Assembly (NCBI RefSeq): GCF_016863295.1
Contig: NZ_BOOP01000010.1
Location: 1-49,482 of the forward strand
Reading direction: 5' to 3'
DNA: 49,482 nt
Origin: Planotetraspora phitsanulokensis
GTDB taxonomy: Bacteria; Actinomycetota; Actinomycetes; Streptosporangiales; Streptosporangiaceae
The position numbers and the translations under genes are program-made. Of this stretch, positions 7,377 through 15,103 are shown piece by piece; the first letter of the stretch is position 1, and every line of letters begins with the position of its first letter. The notes under the pieces were generated by a model. That model was not told the DNA's origin, searched no databases, and saw only the letters and a list, made by a program, of their open reading frames with translations.

Positions 7377-8243
7377 TCAGGTGCCGATCGGGTGCCAGAC
7401 GGTCTTCGTCTCAAGGAAGGCCGTCATTCGCTCGGTACCGGGGTCGGCCAGCCAGTCGACCTTGGCGGACGGCGGGCGCAGGACGCGCTTGAGGTTCTCC
7501 GCCGCCGCCTCCTCACACGTGACCGCCAACTCCGCGTCGGCGCCGGTCAGGTCGATGGCGTTGACGTCCATGTGTCCCGCCAGCCAGGGCGCGATCTCGG
7601 CTGCCGAGCCCGTGAGGATGTTGACCACCCCTCCAGGCAGGTCCGACGTGGCCAGCACCTCGGCCAGCGTGATCGACGGCAGCGGCGCCCGCTCCGACGC
7701 GACCACCACACAGGTGTTGCCCGTGACGATCACCGGTGCGATCACGCTGACCAGCCCGAGCAGCGGCCCGGCCTCGGGGGCCACGACGGCGACCACACCG
7801 GTCGGCTCGGTGCTGGACAGGTTGAAGTACGGCCCGGCGACCGGGTTGGCCGATCCGCGGATCGCGCCGATCTTGTCCGACCAGCCCGCGTACCACACGA
7901 GCCTGTCCACGGCGGCGTCCACCAGCTCGCCTGCCTTGCGCACGCCCACGCCGTCGGCGTCGACGAGCTCGGCCACGAACTGGCTGCGACGTCCCTCCAG
8001 CATCTCCGCGACGCGATAGAGGATCTGGCCGCGGTTGTACGCGGTCGCGGCCGACCAGCCGGGGAAGGCCTTCCGCGCGGCGGCCACCGCCTCCCTGGCG
8101 TCCTTACGAGATGCCTTGGACGCGTTCGCCAGGAACTCGCCCTTCGAGGAGTTCACGACATACGACCTTCCGCTTTCCGACCGGGGGAAAGCGCCACCGA
8201 TGAACAGCTTGTACGTCTTGCGCACGGCCAGGCGCTCACTCAT
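7377..8243 (-). CDS. half-length aldehyde dehydrogenase-like protein
   Basis: A 288-residue ALDH-superfamily protein: YKLFIGGAFPRSESGRSYVV start, coenzyme-domain segments TGVVAVVAPEAGPLLGL and NTCVVVASERAPLPS, and GGVVNILTG. Full enzymes are about 480 residues; here the protein stops shortly after TCEEAAAENLKRVL, and the region with the catalytic Cys and the second half of the catalytic domain is absent. It should therefore not be an active dehydrogenase alone. ATG 8243 was chosen at the usual ALDH start; 191 non-coding bases separate it from the upstream full ALDH. The close pairing suggests that it is a partner subunit, like the inactive second ALDH domain of ALDH16 proteins (inference). 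Confidence 0.85.
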   Translation of the reverse strand: MSERLAVRKTYKLFIGGAFPRSESGRSYVVNSSKGEFLANASKASRKDAREAVAAARKAFPGWSAATAYNRGQILYRVAEMLEGRRSQFVAELVDADGVGVRKAGELVDAAVDRLVWYAGWSDKIGAIRGSANPVAGPYFNLSSTEPTGVVAVVAPEAGPLLGLVSVIAPVIVTGNTCVVVASERAPLPSITLAEVLATSDLPGGVVNILTGSAAEIAPWLAGHMDVNAIDLTGADAELAVTCEEAAAENLKRVLRPPSAKVDWLADPGTERMTAFLETKTVWHPIGT

Positions 8244-8434
8244 CGAAGGATCCAATCTGGAGTGGACGGGCCGGCTGGTAGGTCTGGCCGCATCGGCATA
8301 CGCCGCCCCGGTGAGCGAACCAGCCATGCCGTACGGCGAAGCGGGAGGAACGGAGCGCACGGGAGTAGCCCTCACCCGCGCCCGCGTTCATGCGGCGCAC
8401 GAGACGGCGGCGCCGGCGGTCGTCACACAAGTCG

Positions 8435-9862
8435 TCACACCGCAAGGTAGGCCTCCAGACCGTGACGCCCGCCCTCGCGGCCGTAGCCGGACTCCTTGTA
8501 GCCGCCGAACGGCGACGTGGGGTCGAACTTGTTGAACGTGTTGGACCAGACGACGCCGGCCCGGAGCCGGGACGCCATCCACAACATCAGCGATCCCTTC
8601 TCGGTCCAGACGCCGGCCGACAGGCCGTACGGCGTGTTGTTGGCCTTCTCGACCGCCTCGGCCGGGGTACGGAACGTCAGCACGGACAGCACCGGGCCGA
8701 AGATCTCCTCCCGGGCGATGCGGTGCGACTGGGCGACCCCGGTGAAGACGGTCGGCGGGAACCAGAAGCCCTTGTCGGGGATCGGGCACGCCGGCGACCA
8801 CCGCTCGGCCCCCTCGGCCTCGCCGGCGTCCGACAGCTCCCGGATCTTGGCGAGCTGGGCGGCCGAGTTGATCGCGCCGATGTCGGTGTTCTTGTCCAGC
8901 GGGTCGCCGAGCCTGAGCGTGGACAGCCGCCGCTTGAGCGCGTCGAGCAACTCCTCGGCGACCGACTCCTGAACCAGCAGGCGCGAGCCCGCGCAGCAGA
9001 CGTGACCCTGGTTGAAGAAGATCCCGTTGACGATGCCCTCGACCGCCTGGTCCAGCGCCGCGTCCTCGAAGACGATGTTCGCGGCCTTGCCGCCGAGCTC
9101 CAGTGTGACCTTCTTGCGCGACCCGGCGACCGATCGCGCGATCAGGCGGCCGACCTCCGTCGAGCCGGTGAAGGCCACCTTGTCGACGTCGGGGTGGGCG
9201 ACAACCGCCGCGCCCGTCGAACCCGCGCCCGTCACGATGTTCACCACGCCGGGAGGCAGGTCGGCCTGCCGGCAGATCTCCGCGAAGGCCAGCGCCGTGA
9301 GGGGCGTGGTCTCGGCGGGCTTGAGGACGACCGTGTTGCCGCACGCGAGCGCGGGCGCGACCTTCCACGCCAGCATGAGCAGCGGGAAGTTCCACGGGAT
9401 GACCTGCCCCGCCACGCCGAGCGGCTGAGGCGAGGGGCCGAACCCGGCGTAGGACAGCTTGTCCGCCCACCCGGCGTAGTAGAAGAAGTGGGCCGCGACC
9501 AGCGGCAGGTCCACGTCACGCGACTCGCGGATCGGCTTGCCGTTGTCGAGGGACTCCAGGACGGCGAGCTCGCGGGCCCGCTCCTGGATGATCCTGGCGA
9601 TGCGGAAGATGTACTTGGCCCGCTCGGAGCCCGGCATGGCCGACCACACGGTGAAGGCCTTGCGTGCGGCCTGGACCGCGCGGTCGACGTCGGCCTCCCC
9701 CGCCACGGCGACCTCCGCGAGCACCTCCTCGCTGGCCGGGTTGACCGTCTTGTCCCGCCCCTCGCCGAGGGGCTCGACCCACTCGCCGTTGATGAACAGG
9801 CCGTACGACGGCTTGATGTCGACGATGTCCCGCGACTCTGGCGCGGGTGCGTACTCGAACAT
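8435..9862 (-). CDS. aldehyde dehydrogenase (NAD(P)+)
   Basis: A full-length 475-residue ALDH. Visible hallmarks are IPWNFPLLMLAWK and LKPAETTPLTALAF (cofactor binding), FTGSTEVGR, the general base Glu in LELGGKAANIVF, the catalytic Cys in GHVCCAGSR, and EIFGPVLSV plus PFGGYKESGYGREGG at the end. It follows deoC after 12 bases on the same strand, so the operon probably degrades deoxyribose 5-phosphate: DeoC releases acetaldehyde, and this enzyme may oxidise it to acetate. The substrate is an inference from context. The direct repeat GTCGTCACAC (8419 and 8431) overlaps the stop region. Confidence 0.93.
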   Translation of the reverse strand: MFEYAPAPESRDIVDIKPSYGLFINGEWVEPLGEGRDKTVNPASEEVLAEVAVAGEADVDRAVQAARKAFTVWSAMPGSERAKYIFRIARIIQERARELAVLESLDNGKPIRESRDVDLPLVAAHFFYYAGWADKLSYAGFGPSPQPLGVAGQVIPWNFPLLMLAWKVAPALACGNTVVLKPAETTPLTALAFAEICRQADLPPGVVNIVTGAGSTGAAVVAHPDVDKVAFTGSTEVGRLIARSVAGSRKKVTLELGGKAANIVFEDAALDQAVEGIVNGIFFNQGHVCCAGSRLLVQESVAEELLDALKRRLSTLRLGDPLDKNTDIGAINSAAQLAKIRELSDAGEAEGAERWSPACPIPDKGFWFPPTVFTGVAQSHRIAREEIFGPVLSVLTFRTPAEAVEKANNTPYGLSAGVWTEKGSLMLWMASRLRAGVVWSNTFNKFDPTSPFGGYKESGYGREGGRHGLEAYLAV

Positions 9863-9874
9863 GGGACGGCCGCC

Positions 9875-10867
9875 TTAGTCCAGGGTGAAGTAGTCGGGCC
9901 CGGCGTACCGGCCGGTGGCCATCTTCTGGCGCTGCATGAGCAGGTCGTTGAGGAGCGACGAGGCGCCGAGCCTGAACCAGTCGGGATCGAGCCAGTCCGG
10001 GCCGGCGGTCTCGTTGACCAGCACCAGATACTTGATCGCGTCCTTGGTGGTCCGGATGCCGCCCGCGGGCTTCACGCCGACCTTCCTGCCCGCCGTACGG
10101 AGGAAGTCGCGGACGGCCTCCAGCATGACGAGCGTGACCGGCAGGGTCGCGGCCGGCGACACCTTGCCCGTCGAGGTCTTGATGAAGTCGGCCCCCGCGA
10201 TCATCGCGAGCCAGGACGCCCTGCGCACGTTGTCGTACGTCGACAGCTCGCCGGTCTCCAGGATGACCTTCAGGTGCGCGCTGCCGCAGGCGGCCTTGAC
10301 GGCCGCGATCTGCTCGAAGACCGTGAGGTAGTCGCCCGCGAGGAACGCGCCGCGGTCGATCACCATGTCGATCTCGGACGCGCCGGCCGCGACCGCGAGC
10401 GCGGTGTCGGCGACCTTGACGTCCAGCGACGACCGGCCGCTCGGGAACGCCGTGGCGACCGAGGCGACCTTCACCCCCGAACCGCCGAGAGCCTGTACGG
10501 CCGTCGCGACCAGGTCGGGATACACGCAGACCGCCGCCACCGAGGGGACGGAGGAGTCGGTCGGGTCGGGGTGAACCGCCTTGGCGCACATCGCCTTCAC
10601 CTTGCCCGGGGTGTCCGCACCCTCGAGCGTCGTGAGGTCTACCATCCTGATGGCGAGGTCGATGGCCTGCTTCTTGGCCGTGGTCTTGATGGATCGCGTG
10701 CTCAGCATCGCGGCCCGGGCGTCCGCGCCCACCCGGTCCACACCGGGTAGGCCGTGCAGGAACGCCCGCAGCGTCGAGTTGGAAGCGGCGACCTCCGCGA
10801 GCGGAGCAGTCGTAGTTGACACCGCACCAGCATCGCCGACCAGTCCGAATGATTCCAAACTGACCAC
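9875..10867 (-). CDS. deoC: deoxyribose-phosphate aldolase
   Basis: DeoC cleaves 2-deoxyribose 5-phosphate to glyceraldehyde 3-phosphate and acetaldehyde through a Schiff base. The 330-residue protein is long for the family because of a 60-residue N-terminal extension, as in other actinobacterial forms. Key parts: VDLTTLEG, AAVCVYPDLV, VASVATAFPSG, the Schiff-base Lys in ADFIKTSTGK, and GVKPAGGIRT with the second catalytic Lys. The GTG start at 10867 has GGGGAGG at good spacing. First gene of the deoC-ALDH-ALDH-like set. Confidence 0.95.
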   Translation of the reverse strand: MVSLESFGLVGDAGAVSTTTAPLAEVAASNSTLRAFLHGLPGVDRVGADARAAMLSTRSIKTTAKKQAIDLAIRMVDLTTLEGADTPGKVKAMCAKAVHPDPTDSSVPSVAAVCVYPDLVATAVQALGGSGVKVASVATAFPSGRSSLDVKVADTALAVAAGASEIDMVIDRGAFLAGDYLTVFEQIAAVKAACGSAHLKVILETGELSTYDNVRRASWLAMIAGADFIKTSTGKVSPAATLPVTLVMLEAVRDFLRTAGRKVGVKPAGGIRTTKDAIKYLVLVNETAGPDWLDPDWFRLGASSLLNDLLMQRQKMATGRYAGPDYFTLD

Positions 10868-10924
10868 AGCCGAGCCTCCCCTGGGTTTTTTGGCAAATCT
10901 GGCCCGAAGTGATCTCTACTGCCC

Positions 10925-10954
10925 GTCTAAGGCGGCCGTACGCCCGCCTTAGAC
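10925..10954. promoter_or_regulatory. 11-bp inverted repeat in the deoC divergent promoter region
   Basis: GTCTAAGGCGG (10925-10935) and CCGCCTTAGAC (10944-10954) are exact reverse complements around an 8-base loop. A further partial copy, GGCCTTAGACC, lies near 11020, and CCGCC-GGCGG forms another small hairpin near 10990. The region (10868-11065) separates divergent genes, so this may be an operator or an attenuating hairpin rather than a terminator. No promoter could be assigned with confidence. Confidence 0.5.
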
Positions 10955-11065
10955 GTCCTACGCCTCAGGTAGTGCCCGAGATAGGGCATCCGCCCGATGT
11001 GGCGGTGGGGGCCTTAGACCGAACCTTGAGTTGTCAGAGAAGAGGCAACACAAGGAGACACCGAA

Positions 11066-11227
11066 ATGGGTCCCGAGCTTCAGTACCAGCTCATCATCAA
11101 CCGGGTAGCCGACCTCCAGGAGGAGGCCGCCAACCACCGCCGCGCCCGCCAGGCGAAGTCGGCCAGGAAGGCGCACGAGCGCGGCGAGCGCCGGCGCGGC
11201 GTGTTCGGCAAGACCACCACCTCATGA
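11066..11227 (+). CDS. 53-aa basic hypothetical protein
   Basis: A 53-residue protein starting MGPELQYQLIINRVADLQEE and ending in an Arg/Lys-rich stretch (RRARQAKSARKAHERGERR) and GVFGKTTTS. The first part should form an amphipathic helix. The ATG follows AAGGAG with seven bases spacing, and a perfect 12-bp terminator begins 11 bases after the stop, so this is very probably a real monocistronic gene. Similar short proteins of unknown function occur in other actinomycetes (memory, not checked). Confidence 0.75.
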   Translation: MGPELQYQLIINRVADLQEEAANHRRARQAKSARKAHERGERRRGVFGKTTTS

Positions 11228-11238
11228 GAACCGTCCCG

Positions 11239-11274
11239 AAGCCCGGCCGGCACCTCCCTCCCGGCCGGGCTTTC
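11239..11274 (+). terminator. intrinsic terminator after the 53-aa gene
   Basis: AAGCCCGGCCGG (11239-11250) pairs perfectly with CCGGCCGGGCTT (11261-11272) around a 10-base loop and is followed by TTC. It lies 11 bases after the stop codon. Confidence 0.85.
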
Positions 11275-11363
11275 GTACCCCCGTGAACACACCTACGGGG
11301 ACATCCGCGAGCGAACCATTCACCTCCAGATAAATCAGGGGAAGCCAACGCAGAGGGCATGAA

Positions 11364-14240
11364 ATGCTGAACGACATGACGCGCCGTGCGGTGAGCCCTG
11401 TCTTCGTCGGGCGGGGTGCGGAACTGGGGACCCTGAACGAGGCATTCGAGCAGGCCCGTAAGCAGGCGACGTCAGCCGTGCTGGTCGGCGGCGAGGCCGG
11501 TGTGGGGAAGACCCGCCTGACCGTCCGGTTCGCCGAGCAGGCCGCTCAGGACGGCGCCCACGTGCTCGTCGGGGGCTGCGTGGAGCTGTCCACGGAGGGT
11601 CTGGCCTACGCCCCCTTCACCGCGGTCCTGCGGCAGCTCGTCCGTGAGTCCAGCGCGGGCGAGGTGGCCGCTCTCCTGCCCGAGGGGGCGGCCCGCGAAC
11701 TGGCCAGGCTGCTTCCCGAGTTCGGCGAGCCCAGCGGCGACGAGGAGAGCGACTCCGCGAGGGCCCGGCTCTTCGAGCTGATCCTCACCCTGCTGGAACG
11801 GCTGGCCGAACGGCGGCCGCTGGTCCTCCTCATCGAGGACATCCACTGGGCCGACCGGTCGAGCCGTGACCTCATCGCGTTCCTCAGCCGCAACCTCAGG
11901 ACCTCTCCCGTCCTCATGGTCATGACCTACCGGTCCGACGAGCTGCACCGGACCCATCCGCTCCGTCCCGTGCTGGCGGAGCTCGCCCGCGTGGAGGGCG
12001 TCATCCGCGTCGACCTGCCCCGCTTCACCCAGGACGAGGTCGCCGCGCAGATGGCCGGCATCCTCGGCGTCGCGCCCGAGTTCGCCAGAGTCGACAACGT
12101 CTACGACCGCAGCGGCGGCGTCCCGCTCTTCGTCGAGGCGCTCCTGGAGCATGACGACTGCTCGTTCCCCGAGTCGCTCCACGACCTGATCATCGGTTCG
12201 GTCGAGCGGCTTCCCGAGGAGACGCAACGGGTCCTGCGGACGGCCGCCGCCGGAGGCATGCGCGTGGGCCACACGCTGCTCGCGCTGGTCAGCGACCTGT
12301 CGGACATCGACCTCGAGAACGCGCTGCGCCCCGCCATCGCGGCCAACGTGCTCCAGGTGGCGGACGGCGAGACCTACGCCTTCCGGCACGCCCTGATCCG
12401 CGAGGCGGTCCACGACGAGCTGCTGCCCGGGGAGCACGCGCGGATGCACGCGCGGTACGCCGAGGAGATCGACAGGGACCGCAGGCTGGTGCCCCACGGC
12501 CGGGCCGCGATCGAGATCGCCCACCACTGGTATTCCGCCCGCGACGACCTGTGGGCTCTGATCTCCGCGTGGGAGGCGGCCAAGAAGGCGGCCAAGTCGT
12601 TCGCCTACACCGAGCAGATCCAGCTCCTCGAACGTGTGCTGACCCTGTGGAACAAGGTCCCCGACGCCGCGGAGCGGATCGGCGCCGACCACGTCACGGT
12701 GCTGGAGCGCGCCTCCGAGGCGGCGTACGTCTCGGGGGAGATGGATCGCAGCATGAAGTTCGTCAAGGGCGCGCTGAGCGAGCTCGACGAGCAGGAGACA
12801 CCGGAGCGGGTGGCCGAGCTCCTGGTGCGGATGGCCAACATCAAGCAGCAGAGGGGCAAGCCGGGCGCCCTGGACGAGCTCCGGCACGCCGAGCGCCTCG
12901 TCCCCCGTCCAAGCGACATGCGCACCTTCGTGCTCGCCCGGCTGGGCGCCGAGCTGATGTTGATGAACGAGGTCGCCGAGGGGACCGCGCTCACCGAGGA
13001 GGCGCTGCAGGTCGCGCGTCAGAGGGGGCACGAGGTCCAGGAGGCCGACCTGCTGATGAACCTGGCCCTCGGGCACTCGATCTCGGGAGATCTCGAGACG
13101 ACGTTCGCGACCAACGAACGCGCGCTGGCCATCGGCACGCGGCTGAAGTCGGCCCGTGTCATACTCCGCGCGCTCGGCAACAACGTCGACGCGCTCGACA
13201 ACCTGGGCCGCTCGGAGGACGCCGTCGCGCTGGCCATCGAGGGCGAGAAGCTCGCACGGCAGTACGGCAGGTACCGGCAGCAGGGAGTGTTCATCGCCAA
13301 CAATCGGGCGGAGGCACTGGAGTCCCTCGGCCGCTGGGACGAGGCGATCGAGATCGTCGACCACGCCATGAAGATGGGCCCGTCCCTGAGGAACCGCTGG
13401 CATCTGCTGCGGATCAGGGCGGATATCGCGATCGGGCGGGGCGAGGAAGACGTCGCCCAGAACATCCTGGCCGAGGTGGGTGCGCTGGCTCCCCTGCCCG
13501 CCCAGTGGACGCAGGAATGGATCTACAACACCCGCCTGCGCCTGGCCTGGCACCTGCTCCAGGGCGAGCCTCTGAAGGCCCTCGAGATGGCGGAGATGGC
13601 GCTGACGAACCCGCCTCTGGCGCAGAAGGCCATGCTGGGCTGGCGGTTGCTCGCCTCCATCCGGCTCGTCTGTGACGTGGCCGCGCCCATCGACCAGACG
13701 CGGACGGCCGCCGTACGTGCGGGGGGCGACGCGCTGGCGGACCGCATGAAGAGCAGCGGGCCCGTCGTCGACGCCTTCCGGCTGATCTACGCGGGTGACT
13801 TCGACGCCGCGGCCGAGGTGTGGAAGCAGCTCAAACGTCCCTACGCCCAGAGCAAGGCGCTCCTCCATGCCGCGGGCGACGCCGCCGCCGGCGGCGACCG
13901 GGACGGCGCCTGTGAGCGGCTCCGCGTCGCCCACCCGCTCGCCGTCTCCCTCCGCGCCGCTCCCCTGGTGACCCAGATCGAGTCCCTGGCCCGCCGCGTC
14001 GGGGGTCTGCTCTCCGAGCCGGTACGGCAGGCCGCCGACGAGCAGATCCTTCTGACGCCACGTGAGCTGGAGGTCCTGCGGCTCGTGGCCGCGGGGCGGA
14101 GCAACCGGGAGATCGCCGCCGAGCTGTTCATCTCGGCCAAGACCGCCAGCGTGCACGTATCGAACATCCTGCCCAAGCTCGGCGTCTCCAGCCGGGGCGA
14201 GGCGGCGGCGGCCGCGCACCGCCTCTCCCTGCTGGGCTGA
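11364..14240 (+). CDS. large LuxR-family regulator with AAA ATPase domain (LAL)
   Basis: A 958-residue LAL-type regulator. Order: N-terminal FVGRGAELGTL, Walker A GGEAGVGKT (42-50), Walker B LVLLIEDIHWADRSS (about 154-168), a long helical TPR-like middle (about 390-850), and a C-terminal LuxR helix-turn-helix: LTPRELEVLRLVAAGRSNRE and AKTASVHVSNILPKLG. Such proteins act as ATP-dependent transcription activators, often of secondary-metabolism or sugar genes; no obvious target cluster is adjacent. The start ATG 11364 (MLNDMTRRA) has AGAGGG upstream; ATG 11376 is an alternative. Confidence 0.93.
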   Translation: MLNDMTRRAVSPVFVGRGAELGTLNEAFEQARKQATSAVLVGGEAGVGKTRLTVRFAEQAAQDGAHVLVGGCVELSTEGLAYAPFTAVLRQLVRESSAGEVAALLPEGAARELARLLPEFGEPSGDEESDSARARLFELILTLLERLAERRPLVLLIEDIHWADRSSRDLIAFLSRNLRTSPVLMVMTYRSDELHRTHPLRPVLAELARVEGVIRVDLPRFTQDEVAAQMAGILGVAPEFARVDNVYDRSGGVPLFVEALLEHDDCSFPESLHDLIIGSVERLPEETQRVLRTAAAGGMRVGHTLLALVSDLSDIDLENALRPAIAANVLQVADGETYAFRHALIREAVHDELLPGEHARMHARYAEEIDRDRRLVPHGRAAIEIAHHWYSARDDLWALISAWEAAKKAAKSFAYTEQIQLLERVLTLWNKVPDAAERIGADHVTVLERASEAAYVSGEMDRSMKFVKGALSELDEQETPERVAELLVRMANIKQQRGKPGALDELRHAERLVPRPSDMRTFVLARLGAELMLMNEVAEGTALTEEALQVARQRGHEVQEADLLMNLALGHSISGDLETTFATNERALAIGTRLKSARVILRALGNNVDALDNLGRSEDAVALAIEGEKLARQYGRYRQQGVFIANNRAEALESLGRWDEAIEIVDHAMKMGPSLRNRWHLLRIRADIAIGRGEEDVAQNILAEVGALAPLPAQWTQEWIYNTRLRLAWHLLQGEPLKALEMAEMALTNPPLAQKAMLGWRLLASIRLVCDVAAPIDQTRTAAVRAGGDALADRMKSSGPVVDAFRLIYAGDFDAAAEVWKQLKRPYAQSKALLHAAGDAAAGGDRDGACERLRVAHPLAVSLRAAPLVTQIESLARRVGGLLSEPVRQAADEQILLTPRELEVLRLVAAGRSNREIAAELFISAKTASVHVSNILPKLGVSSRGEAAAAAHRLSLLG

Positions 14241-14256
14241 CCCCCGATTCGAGCAG

Positions 14257-14295
14257 ACAGCTCAGGCGAACAGCTCAGGCGAACAACTCAGGCGA
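14257..14295. repeat. three tandem 13-bp repeats
   Basis: ACAGCTCAGGCGA occurs at 14257-14269 and 14270-14282, and ACAACTCAGGCGA at 14283-14295. The third copy supplies the stop codon (14288-14290, minus strand) of the GDT1 gene. The other side is the end of the LuxR-type gene, so the array lies between convergent genes. Confidence 0.85.
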
Positions 14296-14857
14296 GCAGC
14301 GGCTCGGCCACCAGGATCACGCCGAAGACGGCGAACGCGGCGGCCGCGCCGTACCGGATCCACTTCTCCGGCAGATGCTTGCCCAGCACGCGGCCCACGC
14401 CGATCGCGAGGGCGTCCGCGGCGACCATCCCGACCGTGGAGCCGATCCAGGTGCCGAACCAGCCGTGCTGCGTCGCCAGCGTGATGGTCGCCAGCATGGT
14501 CTTGTCGCCGAGCTCGCTGAGGAAGAACGCGATCCCGACGGCGATGATGGCGGTGCGCCGCGCCCTGGCGGCCTTGCTCCGCTCCTCTTCGGTGAGCTCG
14601 TCGCCGCGCAACGTCCACGCGGCGAAGCCCAGGAACGCGATGCCCGCCGCGATGGAGATCGCGGTGGTGGGGAGGTTGTCGCCGATCAGACCGCCGAGGC
14701 CGACGCTCACGAGGTGGACCAGCGCCGTGGCGATCGTGATGCCCGTCAGCACCGGTAAGAGCTTGAACCGGGTCGCAAAGGTCATGGCCATGAGCTGGCT
14801 CTTGTCGCCGAGCTCCGCCACGAAGATCACAAGTAGAGAGATCCAGAACGCCTGCAC
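14288..14857 (-). CDS. TMEM165/GDT1 family cation transporter
   Basis: A 189-residue membrane protein with six or so hydrophobic segments and the two signature motifs ELGDK (15-19, followed by SQ) and ELGDK (115-119, followed by TM). GDT1/UPF0016 proteins transport Mn2+ and Ca2+; bacterial members export Mn2+. The GTG start (14857) follows AAAGG and begins directly before the first membrane helix, whereas the upstream 40 residues of the open frame are the leader RNA. A Mn-sensing riboswitch in the leader supports a Mn2+ role. Confidence 0.93.
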   Translation of the reverse strand: MQAFWISLLVIFVAELGDKSQLMAMTFATRFKLLPVLTGITIATALVHLVSVGLGGLIGDNLPTTAISIAAGIAFLGFAAWTLRGDELTEEERSKAARARRTAIIAVGIAFFLSELGDKTMLATITLATQHGWFGTWIGSTVGMVAADALAIGVGRVLGKHLPEKWIRYGAAAAFAVFGVILVAEPLLA

Positions 14858-14920
14858 AGGTCGCCTTTCTTCACGCGCGACCGGGCCGGCGATCCTCACC
14901 CGGGGGAGTCCGGGCATGGC

Positions 14921-14952
14921 TTCGGCCCGGCAGCATGGCTGTCGGGCCGAAA
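14921..14952 (-). terminator. expression-platform hairpin of the Mn riboswitch
   Basis: On the minus strand TTCGGCCCG (14951-14943) pairs with CGGGCCGAA (14929-14921); an inner CAGC/GCTG stem follows after one mismatch, with a 3-base loop. The 5' arm re-uses the TTCGG that closes P1 of the aptamer, so both cannot form at once. No T tract follows. Confidence 0.7.
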
Positions 14953-15049
14953 GTCTCGTCCGCCGCATGGGCTCCACGACCGGGCCGTTCGAGCCGGGGA
15001 GGCTCGGGCCAGTGTGTCGATCAGTGGATTGTGGACTACTCCCCTTCGG
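14947..15049 (-). promoter_or_regulatory. yybP-ykoY (Mn2+) riboswitch aptamer
   Basis: Read on the minus strand, CCGAA (15049-15045) opens P1 and is followed by GGGGAGTAG; the distal arm ends with GGACGAGACTTTCGG, whose TTCGG closes P1. GGGGAGTA and ACGAGAC are the two conserved loop elements of yybP-ykoY RNAs. Two further stems (for example CCGAGCC-TCCCC-GGCTCG) lie between. The aptamer is in the leader of a GDT1 family gene, one of the usual targets. Identification is by eye from motif memory. Confidence 0.87.
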
Positions 15050-15103
15050 ATGGTTCTGTCAGAGTTTAGCGGCAGGAGTCAAATGCCCTGCCGCGGGTGG
15101 CGG

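Noticed and set aside
8390-10750. A 786-codon open frame on the plus strand
   Set aside because: It lies opposite deoC and the ALDH gene, which have clear catalytic motifs; the frame is composition-driven.
11472-14219. A 915-codon open frame on the minus strand
   Set aside because: It is antisense to the LuxR-type regulator, has no family features and is explained by the G+C bias in third codon positions.
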